A DNA stretch of 57,570 bases from JAADHG01 sp964418645 (GCA_964418645.1 CAYQME010000009.1:1-57570), one strand, 5' to 3'. Counted from the first letter of the stretch, positions 36,670 through 46,623 are shown. Notes: generated by a model not told the origin, from the sequence alone. Made by a program: numbers and translations.

Positions 36670-36780
36670 TTTAATCCACTAAATTATAAAACACTAGCCT
36701 TTGTTTCAGTTAAAAGTTTTATAAAATACATATTTTTAAATATTTGCTTTCTATTAATAAGGTTTCTGCTTTTTTGGAAA

Positions 36781-37815
36781 TTATAAATTTTCGTTAAATA
36801 AATTTAAGCGATTCAACCACGCTGTTTTACGCTCTAATAAAAAGATATCAATACATAAAAAGAAAATTCCCAATGCTAAAAACCATTGAAACTGGTCTTT
36901 ATATTCAGCGAATTGTTTAGCTTCAAACTCCTTTTTATCCATTTTATTTAATATCTCTCTAATAGTTTCTACAACGTCACTTGTACTTTTCCCATTAATG
37001 TATTGTCCGTTCGCCTCTTCGGCTATTTTTATTAATACCTCTTCGTTAAGCTTGGTAATAACTGTTTCTCCTGAACTATCTTTTTTATAGTTAAGTATTA
37101 TGCCATTGCGTTTTATTGGTATTGGAGCTCCTTTTGCACTACCAACGCCTATGGTAAATATTTTAATCCCTTCATCACTAGCTTCCTCTGCAATAGCAGA
37201 CGCCATGTTATTGTGATCTTCGCCATCTGAAATGATGATAAGCACACGATTGGTTTGATCTTCATCATCATAATAAGTTTTTGCTAGTTTTATGGCTTCA
37301 TCTATAGCTGTCCCCTGTGACGATAGCATGTCTGTGTTCATACTTTGCAAAAACATTTTAGCGGCAGCATAATCTGTTGTAATTGGCAATTGCGGAAAAG
37401 CTTTTCCTGCATAGGCAATTATGCCAACACGATCGCTTGCTAAATTATTTATGATTTGCGTAACGAGTTGCTTAGACTTCTCTATTCTGCTAGGGGCAAT
37501 ATCTTCGGCTAACATACTTTTAGAAACATCTACAGCAAAAACAATATCTACCCCTTCTCGTTTTACAGTTTCTAATTTGGTGCCTACTTTAGGGTTTACT
37601 AAAGCTATTGTTAAACTCGCAAACGCTAAGCACAAAACAACTAGTTTTAAGATGGGCTTAAATCGCGATTTATTGGGGCTTAATTTTTTTAATAACCGCT
37701 TGTTAGTGAATTTGTTTTGAGTATGTCGTTTCCATAATTGAAGTATCACAAAGAATACAATAATCACAGGAATGATAAATAATAACCAAAACCATATTTT
37801 CTCTTCTAACTGCAC
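36781..37815 (-). CDS. batB: BatB: VWA-domain membrane protein
   Basis: 344 residues. Two N-terminal membrane helices (~8-26 and ~55-72), a von Willebrand factor A domain (~85-290) and a C-terminal helix (~312-330). The MIDAS motif is intact: VDVSKSMLAEDIAPSR (DxSxS), with later ISDGEDHNN. GTAIDEAIKL supplies the threonine position. Such VWA domains bind a partner through a divalent metal. A 111-bp gap separates it from batC. Confidence 0.92.
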   Translation of the reverse strand: MQLEEKIWFWLLFIIPVIIVFFVILQLWKRHTQNKFTNKRLLKKLSPNKSRFKPILKLVVLCLAFASLTIALVNPKVGTKLETVKREGVDIVFAVDVSKSMLAEDIAPSRIEKSKQLVTQIINNLASDRVGIIAYAGKAFPQLPITTDYAAAKMFLQSMNTDMLSSQGTAIDEAIKLAKTYYDDEDQTNRVLIIISDGEDHNNMASAIAEEASDEGIKIFTIGVGSAKGAPIPIKRNGIILNYKKDSSGETVITKLNEEVLIKIAEEANGQYINGKSTSDVVETIREILNKMDKKEFEAKQFAEYKDQFQWFLALGIFFLCIDIFLLERKTAWLNRLNLFNENL

Positions 37816-37832
37816 TTTTAATTTATTTATTT

Positions 37833-38834
37833 TTAAACGAAACTTCTAAAAATTGTAAATCGCAATAATAATTCTATTATTAAAAGCAATCCGGCTAGTA
37901 AAACCAATGGTCTGAATTTTTCTTCATAATTATAGAATTTAAATTCTTCGACATCAGTTTTTTCAAGCTTATCAATTTCTTTATAAATTTCTTTTAGTTT
38001 TTTATTATCGGTTGCTCTAAAATATTTCCCGCCTGTAGCGTCAGCAATTTCCATTAACAAATCTTCATCAATTTCTACTTGAACACGACCAAATTGTATT
38101 ATCCCATTATTAATTCCAATAGGAGATAATGCCATTCCGTTTGTTCCGAGCCCAATGGTATATGTTTTAATCCCATATTCTGCAGCCAATTCGCTTGCTG
38201 TATTTGGATCAATAAAACCAGAATTGTTAACGCCATCAGTTAATAATATTATAATCTTACTTTTTGCTTTACTATCCTTTAATCTGTTTACAGACGTAGC
38301 TAAGCCCATTCCAATAGCTGTTCCACCTGTAATTATGGTATTGTATTTTATGTCTCTTAAAGACCGCAACACAATAGATTTATCGCTAGTTATAGGTGTT
38401 TTGGTATAGCTCTCTCCTGCATATTCAACCAATCCTATTCTGTCATTAGGTCGTCCTTTAATAAATTGCGCTGCCACTGCTTTTAAGGCATCCAAGCGAT
38501 TGGGTTTTAAATCTTTTGCTAGCATACTTGCAGACACATCAATGGCCATAACAATATCTATCCCTCTTGTGGTTTTAGTTTTTGTTGATACATCTACCGT
38601 TTGCGGTCTAGCGAGTGCCAAAATAAGTATCGCTAACGCACATAAACGAAGCGCAAACATTAAATGTTTAAGTTTGGGTAGCCATGACCTCACTGTTTTA
38701 AATCCTTTTATACTCGATATTTTAAACTCGGCAGTTTGTTTTTTGTGTTTTAAAACATACCATAGAATTACTATTGGAAGTATTAAAAACATCCAAAACA
38801 TTTGCTTATTTAAAAATTCTATCCCCTCTAACAT
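37833..38834 (-). CDS. batA: BatA: VWA-domain membrane protein
   Basis: 333 residues. Two N-terminal membrane helices (~10-28 and ~57-75), a VWA domain (~90-290) and a final helix (~308-328). The MIDAS motif is intact: AIDVSASMLAKDLKPNR, then GGTAIGMGL and LTDGVNNSG. It is paralogous to BatB and 17 bp upstream of it. Its start directly abuts the stop of the DUF4381-type gene. Confidence 0.92.
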   Translation of the reverse strand: MLEGIEFLNKQMFWMFLILPIVILWYVLKHKKQTAEFKISSIKGFKTVRSWLPKLKHLMFALRLCALAILILALARPQTVDVSTKTKTTRGIDIVMAIDVSASMLAKDLKPNRLDALKAVAAQFIKGRPNDRIGLVEYAGESYTKTPITSDKSIVLRSLRDIKYNTIITGGTAIGMGLATSVNRLKDSKAKSKIIILLTDGVNNSGFIDPNTASELAAEYGIKTYTIGLGTNGMALSPIGINNGIIQFGRVQVEIDEDLLMEIADATGGKYFRATDNKKLKEIYKEIDKLEKTDVEEFKFYNYEEKFRPLVLLAGLLLIIELLLRFTIFRSFV

Positions 38835-40520
38835 TTATTCTTTTTCTAATTTTATTAATTCTATGGAATTAAGAATCCTTTCTACTATTTTATCTAAATA
38901 TACATCTTCATCTCTCCAAGAAATAACCACTTGTTGCAAAATATTTTGGGTTGTAAAGCCTAATAAAATATAATTCCCTTTTACAAGCTTATCTTGCCCT
39001 AGAATAGGAAAATCTGCTGTCCCATAGGTTTTTAACCCTTCTTGTCCATTAGGTGTGATAAATTGTTCGTTCTTTGTTATTAAATTTTTAACACCGTTTT
39101 TCTCAAGATTCCTGAGACTTCCATCAGCAGCTTGAGTTAAATCAATTTTGTTCTCTGCTTTCTTTTCTTCTCCTCCTAGCTCAGGTGGTTCGGTACTTGC
39201 GAATTTTGAAGTACTCACTACAATACTGAATTGCCCTAGTAAACTACCGTAGCCAAACATAGTTATTTGTACTTTCCCTTTTAGTTCTTCTGGTAAATCA
39301 ACCGTCTTTCGTTCCAGTACTTTTGGAGTAGTAATTGTTATTCCTGGAGCACCATATTCGCTAGTAACCCAGTCCTTTGTTTCTAATAATTCTTTGGATG
39401 GATGCCCTAAAATACTGTCCTTTACGTAATCAAACCCATAGCGTATTGAAAACCCAACAAATATTCCAATTAACAGTAATACTGAAACGACTACTGTAAT
39501 AATTATTTTTCTTCGCTTTTGTTTTTTAGCTAATTCTTCTTGATATTTAATATCGGCTAATAATTCTTCTTCTGTAGGCTCAGGAAGCGCTTCTTTAACA
39601 TGATCAATTTCCATGTCAATAGTATTTCTATCCATTTGTGCTAGCGCAATATCTGGTTTAGATTTGGCAAACTTTACTAAATCAGCACGTCTTAAAATAC
39701 TATCTATGTTTGTTATATCCTCTTTACTTAAATCGATTTGATTCCCTTCTTTTAATAGCAATAACCTATTAACTAACTCATCTGATGTGCTTTCAAGAGC
39801 ATGGTCATATACTTTTTCATCAAGATATTTTCTGATAATACCAGTGAGTTCAGAATAATAGTTCTTTATTTCTTTATTCTCTAAATAACTTGTTTTATCT
39901 AACTCTTGCAAAGCTAGTTTCGCTCTTTCATAAGGTGGAAGTAATGCTGTTTTTTCCTCCTCTGTTAACCGTTTTTCTCTCCAAATAAACCAATATAATA
40001 AAAAGCCTACAACCCCTAAAATTAATATTGTAATTAAAACATATAACCACCACTTGCTTGGGTTTTTATTAACTTCAATAATTGGTTTTATGTTATAAAG
40101 TGGTTGCTTGGTAGTATCTACTGCAATAGTGTTTACTTCAACTTTTAAAGAATCTGTTAAGAATTGATAATCGCCTATTACTATTTTTTGCGGTGGAATT
40201 GTATAGTGACCAGAATCAAACAGTGTAAGTCCATACTTTTTTATAAGCTTAAATCTATCATTCATTTTAGTAACTTCAACGTTGTACGATTCTATCATTT
40301 CAAGAGGTTGAAATGTTTGTCCTTCAGGAAAAACAACTACACTTGTGGTATCTACATCAATTTCAATTTTATATATAAGTTCTTCCCCTATTTTTATTTT
40401 TAAAGAATCAATTGAAGCTGTTATTTTTTGAGCATTAGCAGCAATTGACAAAAGGCAAAGAGTAAAAGTCAATAGGATACTTTGCTTTAAATTATATTTA
40501 TATGTGGATTTTTGGTTCAT
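38835..40520 (-). CDS. BatD-like/DUF4381 membrane protein of the bat operon
   Basis: 561 residues. A signal peptide (1-30) precedes an N-terminal beta domain like the BatD modules (~32-130, ASIDSLKIKIGEELIYKIEI), a membrane helix (~158-178), a cytoplasmic helical region (~185-330, 'PYERAKLALQELDKTSYLENKEIKNYYSELTGIIRKYLDEKV', typical of DUF4381) and a second membrane helix (~340-360). A C-terminal domain (~385-560) of unknown fold follows. In many Bacteroidota this position holds a gene of unclear function; the C-terminal extension is the unusual part. Confidence 0.8.
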   Translation of the reverse strand: MNQKSTYKYNLKQSILLTFTLCLLSIAANAQKITASIDSLKIKIGEELIYKIEIDVDTTSVVVFPEGQTFQPLEMIESYNVEVTKMNDRFKLIKKYGLTLFDSGHYTIPPQKIVIGDYQFLTDSLKVEVNTIAVDTTKQPLYNIKPIIEVNKNPSKWWLYVLITILILGVVGFLLYWFIWREKRLTEEEKTALLPPYERAKLALQELDKTSYLENKEIKNYYSELTGIIRKYLDEKVYDHALESTSDELVNRLLLLKEGNQIDLSKEDITNIDSILRRADLVKFAKSKPDIALAQMDRNTIDMEIDHVKEALPEPTEEELLADIKYQEELAKKQKRRKIIITVVVSVLLLIGIFVGFSIRYGFDYVKDSILGHPSKELLETKDWVTSEYGAPGITITTPKVLERKTVDLPEELKGKVQITMFGYGSLLGQFSIVVSTSKFASTEPPELGGEEKKAENKIDLTQAADGSLRNLEKNGVKNLITKNEQFITPNGQEGLKTYGTADFPILGQDKLVKGNYILLGFTTQNILQQVVISWRDEDVYLDKIVERILNSIELIKLEKE

Positions 40521-40524
40521 TAAT

Positions 40525-41391
40525 TTATCCTCTTCTCTTAAAATATCCCAATAGCTTTTTCACATAACTCTCATCTACACGACAACTAATAACGCCAGCG
40601 CCAGACTTTGTAAAACTATCTGTATAGTATTCTACTTTTTCATGATAAAACTTACCATAATTCATTCTTACCTTTTTTGAGGCTGTATTTACCAAAAGTA
40701 ATTCTCCTGTTTCTTCGTCCTGCATTTGTACCATCCCTAGATTTGGAATAGCTTCTTCTCCCTTATCAAACACTCTAATACCTGTAACATCATGCCTTTT
40801 GGATACAATTTTAAGCGTTTGTTTATAATCATCAGTAATAAAATCGGAAAGCACAAATACAATTGCTTTTTTCTTCATAACGCTTGATAAAAATTTCAAC
40901 GCTTCAGCAAAATTGGTTTGTTTGCTCTTAGGGTGAAATTCTATGAGTTCGCGTATAATACGAAGTACATGAGAGCGCCCTTTCTTTGGCGGAATATATA
41001 ATTCTACTTCCTCTGAAAATAAAATGAGCCCAATCTTATCGTTATTTTGAGTTGCAGAAAACGCAAGAGTTGCGGCAATTTCTGTTACAACTTCATTCTT
41101 AAATTGTTCTTCTGTACCAAATAATTCAGAACCAGAAACATCTACCATAAGCATCATGGTAAGTTCCCGTTCTTCTTCAAAAATCTTAACAAAAGGTTCG
41201 TTATATCGTGCTGTAACATTCCAATCGATATTTCGAACTGAATCTCCATATTGGTACTGTCGTACTTCACTAAAAGTCATACCTCGCCCTTTGAAGGTAG
41301 AATGATATTCGCCTCCAAAAATATGATCAGACAACCGACGTGTCTTAATCTCTATTTTACGTACTTTTTTTAGTAACTCCTTTGTATCCAT
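40525..41391 (-). CDS. DUF58-domain protein
   Basis: 288 residues, cytoplasmic. The DUF58 core shows GMTFSEVRQYQYGDSVRNIDWNVTARYNEPFVKIFEEERE, followed by a VWA-like segment with MLMVDVSGSELFGT (DxSxS). DUF58 proteins accompany MoxR AAA+ ATPases and VWA partners and may act as adaptors. It is located between moxR (91-bp gap holding a hairpin) and the DUF4381 gene (4-bp gap). Confidence 0.92.
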   Translation of the reverse strand: MDTKELLKKVRKIEIKTRRLSDHIFGGEYHSTFKGRGMTFSEVRQYQYGDSVRNIDWNVTARYNEPFVKIFEEERELTMMLMVDVSGSELFGTEEQFKNEVVTEIAATLAFSATQNNDKIGLILFSEEVELYIPPKKGRSHVLRIIRELIEFHPKSKQTNFAEALKFLSSVMKKKAIVFVLSDFITDDYKQTLKIVSKRHDVTGIRVFDKGEEAIPNLGMVQMQDEETGELLLVNTASKKVRMNYGKFYHEKVEYYTDSFTKSGAGVISCRVDESYVKKLLGYFKRRG

Positions 41392-41417
41392 TTCTAAATT
41401 TACAATACTAGATTTTT

Positions 41418-41454
41418 GATTTTACGATTTCTAAAATTATAGAAATCTAAAATC
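41418..41454 (-). other. Intercistronic hairpin between moxR and the DUF58 gene
   Basis: GATTTT-ac-GATTTCTA pairs with TAGAAATC-t-AAAATC around a 6-nt loop: 14 paired bases with a small internal bulge. No T run follows in either direction, so it looks more like an mRNA-processing or stability element than a terminator. Confidence 0.6.
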
Positions 41455-41482
41455 GTTATTCGTTATTTTTAAATCAGAAATC

Positions 41483-42487
41483 CTATGGTACTTCTATTTC
41501 GTTTACAATTTTATTGATGATATCTTCGGAAGTCACATTTTCTGCTTCGGCTTCGTAAGTAATTCCAATTCTATGGCGTAAAACGTCGTGTATTATGGCA
41601 CGAACATCTTCTGGTATTACATACCCACGTCGTTTAATAAAAGCATAACATTTTGCAGCTAATGCTAAATTAATACTTCCACGTGGTGAAGCGCCAAAAG
41701 ATATTAAAGGTTTTAAATCGGAAAGTTTATATTTTTCTGGATATCGTGTTGCAAAAATAATATCTAGAATATATTTCTCAATTTTTTCGTCCATATACAC
41801 CTCGCGAACTACTTTCTGCGCATTAAGGATTTGCTTTATTGACACTACTGAATTAATCTTTTCAAAAGCACCTTTTAAATTGGCTCTTATAATTAATTGT
41901 TCCTCGTCTAGCTTAGGGTAATCAATTACGGTTTTTAGCATAAAACGATCCACTTGCGCTTCCGGCAAAGGATAGGTACCTTCTTGTTCAATAGGGTTTT
42001 GTGTTGCCATTACTAAAAAAGGCTTATCTAATACAAACGTCTCGTCTCCAATAGTTACCTGTTTTTCTTGCATGGCTTCTAATAATGCCGATTGCACTTT
42101 TGCTGGAGCTCTGTTAATCTCATCAGCGAGTACAAAATTCGCAAAAATAGGTCCTTTCTTAATAGAAAAGTCATTTAATTTCATGTTGTAGATTAGTGTC
42201 CCCGTAACGTCTGCTGGTAACAAATCTGGTGTAAACTGTACTCTACTAAAACTACCATCTACTGCTTGTGCTAAAGTGTTAATAGCAAGTGTTTTTGCTA
42301 GTCCAGGCACACCTTCAAGTAGAATATGTCCTTGCCCAAGTAGTCCAATGAGTAATCGTTCTACCATATGTTTCTGACCAACAATTACCTTATTCATCTC
42401 TAAGGTTAGTAAATCAACAAAAGCGCTTTCCTTTTCTATTTTCTCATTAATCGTTTTAATGTCAATTGTACTTGAATCTTCTATCAT
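41483..42487 (-). CDS. MoxR-family AAA+ ATPase
   Basis: 334 residues, cytoplasmic. Walker A is GVPGLAKTLAI, Walker B is FVLADEINRAPAKVQSALLEAM, sensor 1 is MATQNPIEQEGTYPLPEAQVDRF, and a C-terminal lid carries ISFGASPRGSINLALAAK. MoxR ATPases act as chaperone-like remodelers of VWA-containing complexes, here probably BatA/BatB. It is the first gene of the operon; a TTTG-N20-TATATTCA promoter-like pair precedes it. Confidence 0.93.
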   Translation of the reverse strand: MIEDSSTIDIKTINEKIEKESAFVDLLTLEMNKVIVGQKHMVERLLIGLLGQGHILLEGVPGLAKTLAINTLAQAVDGSFSRVQFTPDLLPADVTGTLIYNMKLNDFSIKKGPIFANFVLADEINRAPAKVQSALLEAMQEKQVTIGDETFVLDKPFLVMATQNPIEQEGTYPLPEAQVDRFMLKTVIDYPKLDEEQLIIRANLKGAFEKINSVVSIKQILNAQKVVREVYMDEKIEKYILDIIFATRYPEKYKLSDLKPLISFGASPRGSINLALAAKCYAFIKRRGYVIPEDVRAIIHDVLRHRIGITYEAEAENVTSEDIINKIVNEIEVP

Positions 42488-42507
42488 TTTCTGTTTTTTT
42501 TAAAGCG

Positions 42508-42539
42508 TGAATATACCTCACTTTTTTTAACACTGCAAA
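42508..42539 (-). promoter_or_regulatory. Possible promoter of the moxR-bat operon
   Basis: On the minus strand, TTTG (42539-42536) and TATATTCA (42515-42508) are 20 bp apart. The -7 box departs from TAnnTTTG in its last two bases. Confidence 0.4.
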
Positions 42540-42696
42540 TTGTTAAAATTATTCATGGCTTGCTGTTAATAATTGGTTAAAAATTACAGCCTATATAGGA
42601 TATTTTAACGTTTTGTTTGCTATTTTTAATGAGGGAAATCTATTTGAGTAAATAAAACTAAAGCATGGGCTTCCTCTTTCTTGGGAATACAAAACA

Positions 42697-43830
42697 ATGA
42701 TTAACAAACGCCTTTTAATAAAGCATCTTTTAGCTCATAATGACGAGAATAGCTTTTACGATAAAAAGCGAAAAATTGATATTAGTATAAAGGAAGGAAA
42801 GGCAAAGTTTTTAAAGCATATTTGTGCACTTTCCAACAGTAATCCAAAAAACAATTCATACATTGTAATTGGCGTTGAAGATGAAGACAACAAAATTGTA
42901 GGTGTCGATTTTTTTGATGATAGTAAAATCCAAAACCTTATCAATGCATATTTGGCTAATCCTCCAATAGTGCAGTATGAAAATATTCCTTTCCCTCATT
43001 TATCTGGCGACAAAGTTGTTGGTTTGGTAACCATAAGAGCCATTGATAAAATAACGTCTTTACGAAGAAACATTTGGAAATATTATGGCGGATCGGTGTT
43101 TTTTAGAGATGGGAGCATGAGCATGCCTAAAGTCTTTGACATTGAAATAAAAGATGATAATTCTGAAATTGTTTTGGCAATAGAAAATCATGCCCAAAAC
43201 AATATTGAACACACGCTTAATGGTGTTTTTCATTTTTTGAACAACCGAAAAGACTACAACCCACAATATAAAGTATTTAAAGAATATTTTGTAGTGTGTT
43301 GGGCGGGTAAAAAAAAGGAAACTAAAGATAACATTTTCTTTTCTCGAGTAGATATAGAACTGATTAATGAACAAGTGCGTTTATTCTTCTCTACGCTTGA
43401 TGAAGTATCTATTGTGATTGATGAGCATTCGTTTAAAATTATTGAGTATGTAAATCTGGGGTTTCAAAATTCAAACAAATACTATCCGCTAGAAGAAACC
43501 AATATAAAGTTTGAAGACAATGTAAATTATACTATTGAAACCAACCTTTTATTTGAGCCTCCTCAGTATGACAAAAAAGTATTACATCACATTTTTAATG
43601 CGAATAATGCACTTTTAGAAAAATTGAAAAAGGATACCACACTTAACAAAAATGAAGAACAAGATCTGAAAAATCTTCCGGTAACATATTTAATTTGCTA
43701 CCTTAATTTATTTCATGATGCCATAGATAGACTTGATGAAGCAAAGCCCTATTTAAAAGCTCACAGCATAGAGGTCTATCAATTATATAAGGAAGCTATT
43801 CGCATTTTAAGGAAGGTTAAGTATAGTTAA
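42697..43830 (+). CDS. AlbA_2 (Schlafen-type) domain protein
   Basis: 377 residues. The N-terminal ~150 residues fit the AlbA_2 domain: an acidic 'KEGKAKFLKHICALSNS' helix, the core strand YIVIGVEDEDNKIVGVDFF, 'QNLINAYLANPPI' and VVGLVTIRAI. The rest (~160-377) is alpha/beta and helical, with no recognised motif, and I see no ATPase or nuclease signature. AlbA_2 proteins include transcription regulators and, in some cases, anti-phage factors; the role here is open. It is divergent from moxR and has its own terminator at 43852-43879. Confidence 0.72.
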   Translation: MINKRLLIKHLLAHNDENSFYDKKRKIDISIKEGKAKFLKHICALSNSNPKNNSYIVIGVEDEDNKIVGVDFFDDSKIQNLINAYLANPPIVQYENIPFPHLSGDKVVGLVTIRAIDKITSLRRNIWKYYGGSVFFRDGSMSMPKVFDIEIKDDNSEIVLAIENHAQNNIEHTLNGVFHFLNNRKDYNPQYKVFKEYFVVCWAGKKKETKDNIFFSRVDIELINEQVRLFFSTLDEVSIVIDEHSFKIIEYVNLGFQNSNKYYPLEETNIKFEDNVNYTIETNLLFEPPQYDKKVLHHIFNANNALLEKLKKDTTLNKNEEQDLKNLPVTYLICYLNLFHDAIDRLDEAKPYLKAHSIEVYQLYKEAIRILRKVKYS

Positions 43831-43851
43831 AACCGTATTTATTCTCCATAA

Positions 43852-43879
43852 AAAAACCGTTTCAAATGAAACGGTTTTT
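43852..43879. terminator. Strong bidirectional terminator
   Basis: The perfect 13-bp arms AAAAACCGTTTCA and TGAAACGGTTTTT enclose a 2-nt loop, between convergent genes. Confidence 0.9.
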
Positions 43880-43898
43880 AATATATATATTGCACCCT

Positions 43899-45452
43899 CT
43901 ACAAATCAAACTTAATACCTTGTGCTAAAGGCAAATCTGTAGTATAATTAATGGTGTTGGTTTGACGTCTCATATAAATTTTCCATGCATCACTTCCAGA
44001 TTCTCGTCCGCCTCCTGTTTCTTTTTCACCACCAAAAGCACCCCCTATTTCAGCGCCTGAAGTTCCAATATTAACATTAGCAATCCCACAATCAGATCCT
44101 GCTACAGATAAAAAGGCTTCTGCTTCACGCAGGTTATTTGTCATTATTGCTGATGATAGTCCTTGAACAACTCCATTTTGGATATCAATAGCATTTTCAA
44201 CACCTCCTGAATATTTTAATAAATATAATACAGGTGCAAACGTTTCGTGTTGTACTATTTCATAATGTGATTGTGCTTCAGCGATTGCTGGTTTTACATA
44301 GCAGCCAGATTCATAACCTTCTCCCTCAAGTACACCTCCTTCAACAACAATATTTCCTCCTTCAGCAACTACTTTCTCTAAAGCTGCTTTGTACATTTTT
44401 ACAGCATCGGTATCAATTAATGGTCCGACGTGGTTATTCTCGTCTAATGGATTTCCAATACGTAATTGTTTATACGCCTCCGAAACTACTGTTTTAACTT
44501 TATCATAAATAGACTCATGAATAATTAATCGGCGTGTTGATGTACAACGTTGTCCCGCAGTTCCAACAGCTCCAAAAACAGCTCCTATAACAGTCATTTT
44601 TATATCTAAATCTGGTGTCACTATAATGGCATTATTCCCTCCTAATTCTAATAACGATTTCCCTAATCGTCCGGCAACTTCTTTAGCTACAATTTTACCC
44701 ATTCTAATAGAGCCTGTAGCTGAAATTAAAGGTACACGGCTATCTTTAGTCATCATTTCACCTACACGATAATCGCCATTAATCAAATTACAAATACCTT
44801 CAGGTAAATTGTTATCAGCAAAAACTTCAGCAGCTATATTTTGACAAGCAATACCACAAAGTGGTGCTTTTTCTGAGGGTTTCCAAACACAAACATCACC
44901 ACAAATCCAAGCAAGTGCTGTGTTCCAAGCCCAAACGGCTACTGGAAAATTAAATGCCGAAATAATACCAACCACACCAAGTGGATGATACTGCTCGTAC
45001 ATTCTGTGTCCTGGTCTTTCAGAATGCATCGTCAATCCATGTAACTGACGAGATAATCCTACTGCAAAATCACAGATATCAATCATCTCCTGAACTTCTC
45101 CTAAACCTTCTTGGTAAGATTTTCCCATTTCATAAGACACCAATTTCCCTAAAGCTTCTTTTTTCTCACGAAGCTTTTCTCCAAACTGACGTACAATCTC
45201 GCCACGTTGCGGCGCTGGTGTTGTACGCCACGTTTTAAAAGCTGAAGTTGCAGCATCCATTACAGCTTCGTAATCTTCTTTTGTGGTTGTCTTTATCTTC
45301 CCTATTAATTGTCCATCAACAGGGGAAAATGATTCTAATATTTCTCCGTTAGAAAAATTATTTGAGCCTGTAGATGTTCCATCATTTATAGCCTTAACAC
45401 CTAGTTGATTAAGAGCTTCTTGTATTCCGAAATCAGTAGCAACTGCTTCCAT
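43899..45452 (-). CDS. ALDH7-type aldehyde dehydrogenase (aminoadipate-semialdehyde type)
   Basis: 517 residues, cytoplasmic. It oxidises an aldehyde to an acid with NAD(P). Motifs: GIISAFNFPVAVWAWN, VWKPSEKAPLC, SATGSIRMGK (nucleotide loop), LLELGGNNAIIV (general base Glu, ~270) and GTAGQRCTSTRRL (nucleophile Cys, ~300). 'RCTSTRRL', 'AEIGGAFGGEKETGGGRESGSDAWKIYMRRQTNTINY' and the overall order are those of the ALDH7/antiquitin group. That group acts on alpha-aminoadipate semialdehyde/piperideine-6-carboxylate in lysine breakdown. No other lysine-pathway gene is nearby. Confidence 0.88.
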   Translation of the reverse strand: MEAVATDFGIQEALNQLGVKAINDGTSTGSNNFSNGEILESFSPVDGQLIGKIKTTTKEDYEAVMDAATSAFKTWRTTPAPQRGEIVRQFGEKLREKKEALGKLVSYEMGKSYQEGLGEVQEMIDICDFAVGLSRQLHGLTMHSERPGHRMYEQYHPLGVVGIISAFNFPVAVWAWNTALAWICGDVCVWKPSEKAPLCGIACQNIAAEVFADNNLPEGICNLINGDYRVGEMMTKDSRVPLISATGSIRMGKIVAKEVAGRLGKSLLELGGNNAIIVTPDLDIKMTVIGAVFGAVGTAGQRCTSTRRLIIHESIYDKVKTVVSEAYKQLRIGNPLDENNHVGPLIDTDAVKMYKAALEKVVAEGGNIVVEGGVLEGEGYESGCYVKPAIAEAQSHYEIVQHETFAPVLYLLKYSGGVENAIDIQNGVVQGLSSAIMTNNLREAEAFLSVAGSDCGIANVNIGTSGAEIGGAFGGEKETGGGRESGSDAWKIYMRRQTNTINYTTDLPLAQGIKFDL

Positions 45453-45576
45453 AATTTATTTTTATTTACGTTATTATAATAATTTGTCGCGAAGATACTA
45501 ATTTATTACATCTTGTTATTAAGAAATAAATCATAAAATAGTACCTTTAAAAACGCAAAACACTAATTACATTCTT

Positions 45577-46623
45577 ATGAAAAAATTCATCTTTATCTTA
45601 GCCTTAACTACTGTGCTTTACACTTGTAAAAATGAAGTAAAAACAGAAACCATTACAACACCTGAAAAACCTGAGTTCACTATTGTTATTCATGGTGGCG
45701 CAGGAACTATATTAAAAAAGAATATGTCCCCTGAAAAAGAAGCCGTTTATAAAGCGACGCTAGAAGAAGCTATTCGTGTTGGTTATGAGATTTTAAAAAA
45801 AGGCGGGACAAGTCTTGATGCTGTTCAAAAAACAATTAATGTGATGGAAGATTCTCCATTATTCAATGCGGGAAAAGGTGCTGTATTTACCAATGCAGGA
45901 ACAAATGAACATGATGCGTCTATTATGGATGGTAAAACGTTGAATGCCGGAGCTTCGGCCGGAACAACAACCGTTAGAAATCCTATTAATTTGGCAAGAG
46001 TTATTATGGATAACTCTCCTCATGTGATGCTTTCAGGAAAAGGTGCAGACACTTTTGCCGAAGAACAAGGATTGCAAATTGTAGATCCTAGTTATTTTTA
46101 TACCGAACGACGTTTTAAATCTTTACAAAGGGCAAAAAAAGCTGAGAGAACAGAATTAGATCACGATGATAAAGCCGCATTTTACGATTCTGATATTAAA
46201 AATTTCAAATTTGGAACTGTAGGCTGTGTGGCTTTAGATAAATATGGCAATCTTGCCGCTGGAACCTCAACTGGAGGAATGACTAATAAACGTTGGGGTC
46301 GTGTTGGAGATGCTCCTATTATTGGTGCTGGAACGTATGCAAATAATAACACTTGCGCTGTTTCTAGTACCGGTTGGGGAGAATATTTTATTCGCGCTAT
46401 GGTTGCTCATGATATCTCTGCTTTAATGGAGTATAAAGGTCTGAGTTTAAAAGATGCTGCTAGAGAAGTGATTCATGATAAAGTTGGTGGTCTAGGTGGT
46501 GATGGTGGCGTTGTAGCTGTTGATAAAAATGGAAATATTGCTATGGAATTTAATACGGCTGGAATGTATAGAGCCTCTATGAATGACAAAGGAGAATTGG
46601 TTATTAAAATTTATAAGGAATAA
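45577..46623 (+). CDS. Isoaspartyl peptidase/L-asparaginase (Ntn-hydrolase), lipoprotein
   Basis: 348 residues. The lipoprotein signal has LTTVLYT-Cys17. An Ntn-hydrolase proenzyme follows: FTIVIHGGAGTI at the start of the alpha subunit, NAGKGAVFTNAGTNEHDASIMDG, then the autocleavage site at GTVG with Thr214 as the nucleophile of the beta subunit. Next come STGGMTNKRWGRVGDAPIIGAGTYANN (substrate site) and STGWGEYFIRAM. It cleaves isoaspartyl dipeptides and asparagine. The lipid anchor places it in the periplasm or outer membrane rather than the cytoplasm, where E. coli IaaA works. Confidence 0.9.
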   Translation: MKKFIFILALTTVLYTCKNEVKTETITTPEKPEFTIVIHGGAGTILKKNMSPEKEAVYKATLEEAIRVGYEILKKGGTSLDAVQKTINVMEDSPLFNAGKGAVFTNAGTNEHDASIMDGKTLNAGASAGTTTVRNPINLARVIMDNSPHVMLSGKGADTFAEEQGLQIVDPSYFYTERRFKSLQRAKKAERTELDHDDKAAFYDSDIKNFKFGTVGCVALDKYGNLAAGTSTGGMTNKRWGRVGDAPIIGAGTYANNNTCAVSSTGWGEYFIRAMVAHDISALMEYKGLSLKDAAREVIHDKVGGLGGDGGVVAVDKNGNIAMEFNTAGMYRASMNDKGELVIKIYKE

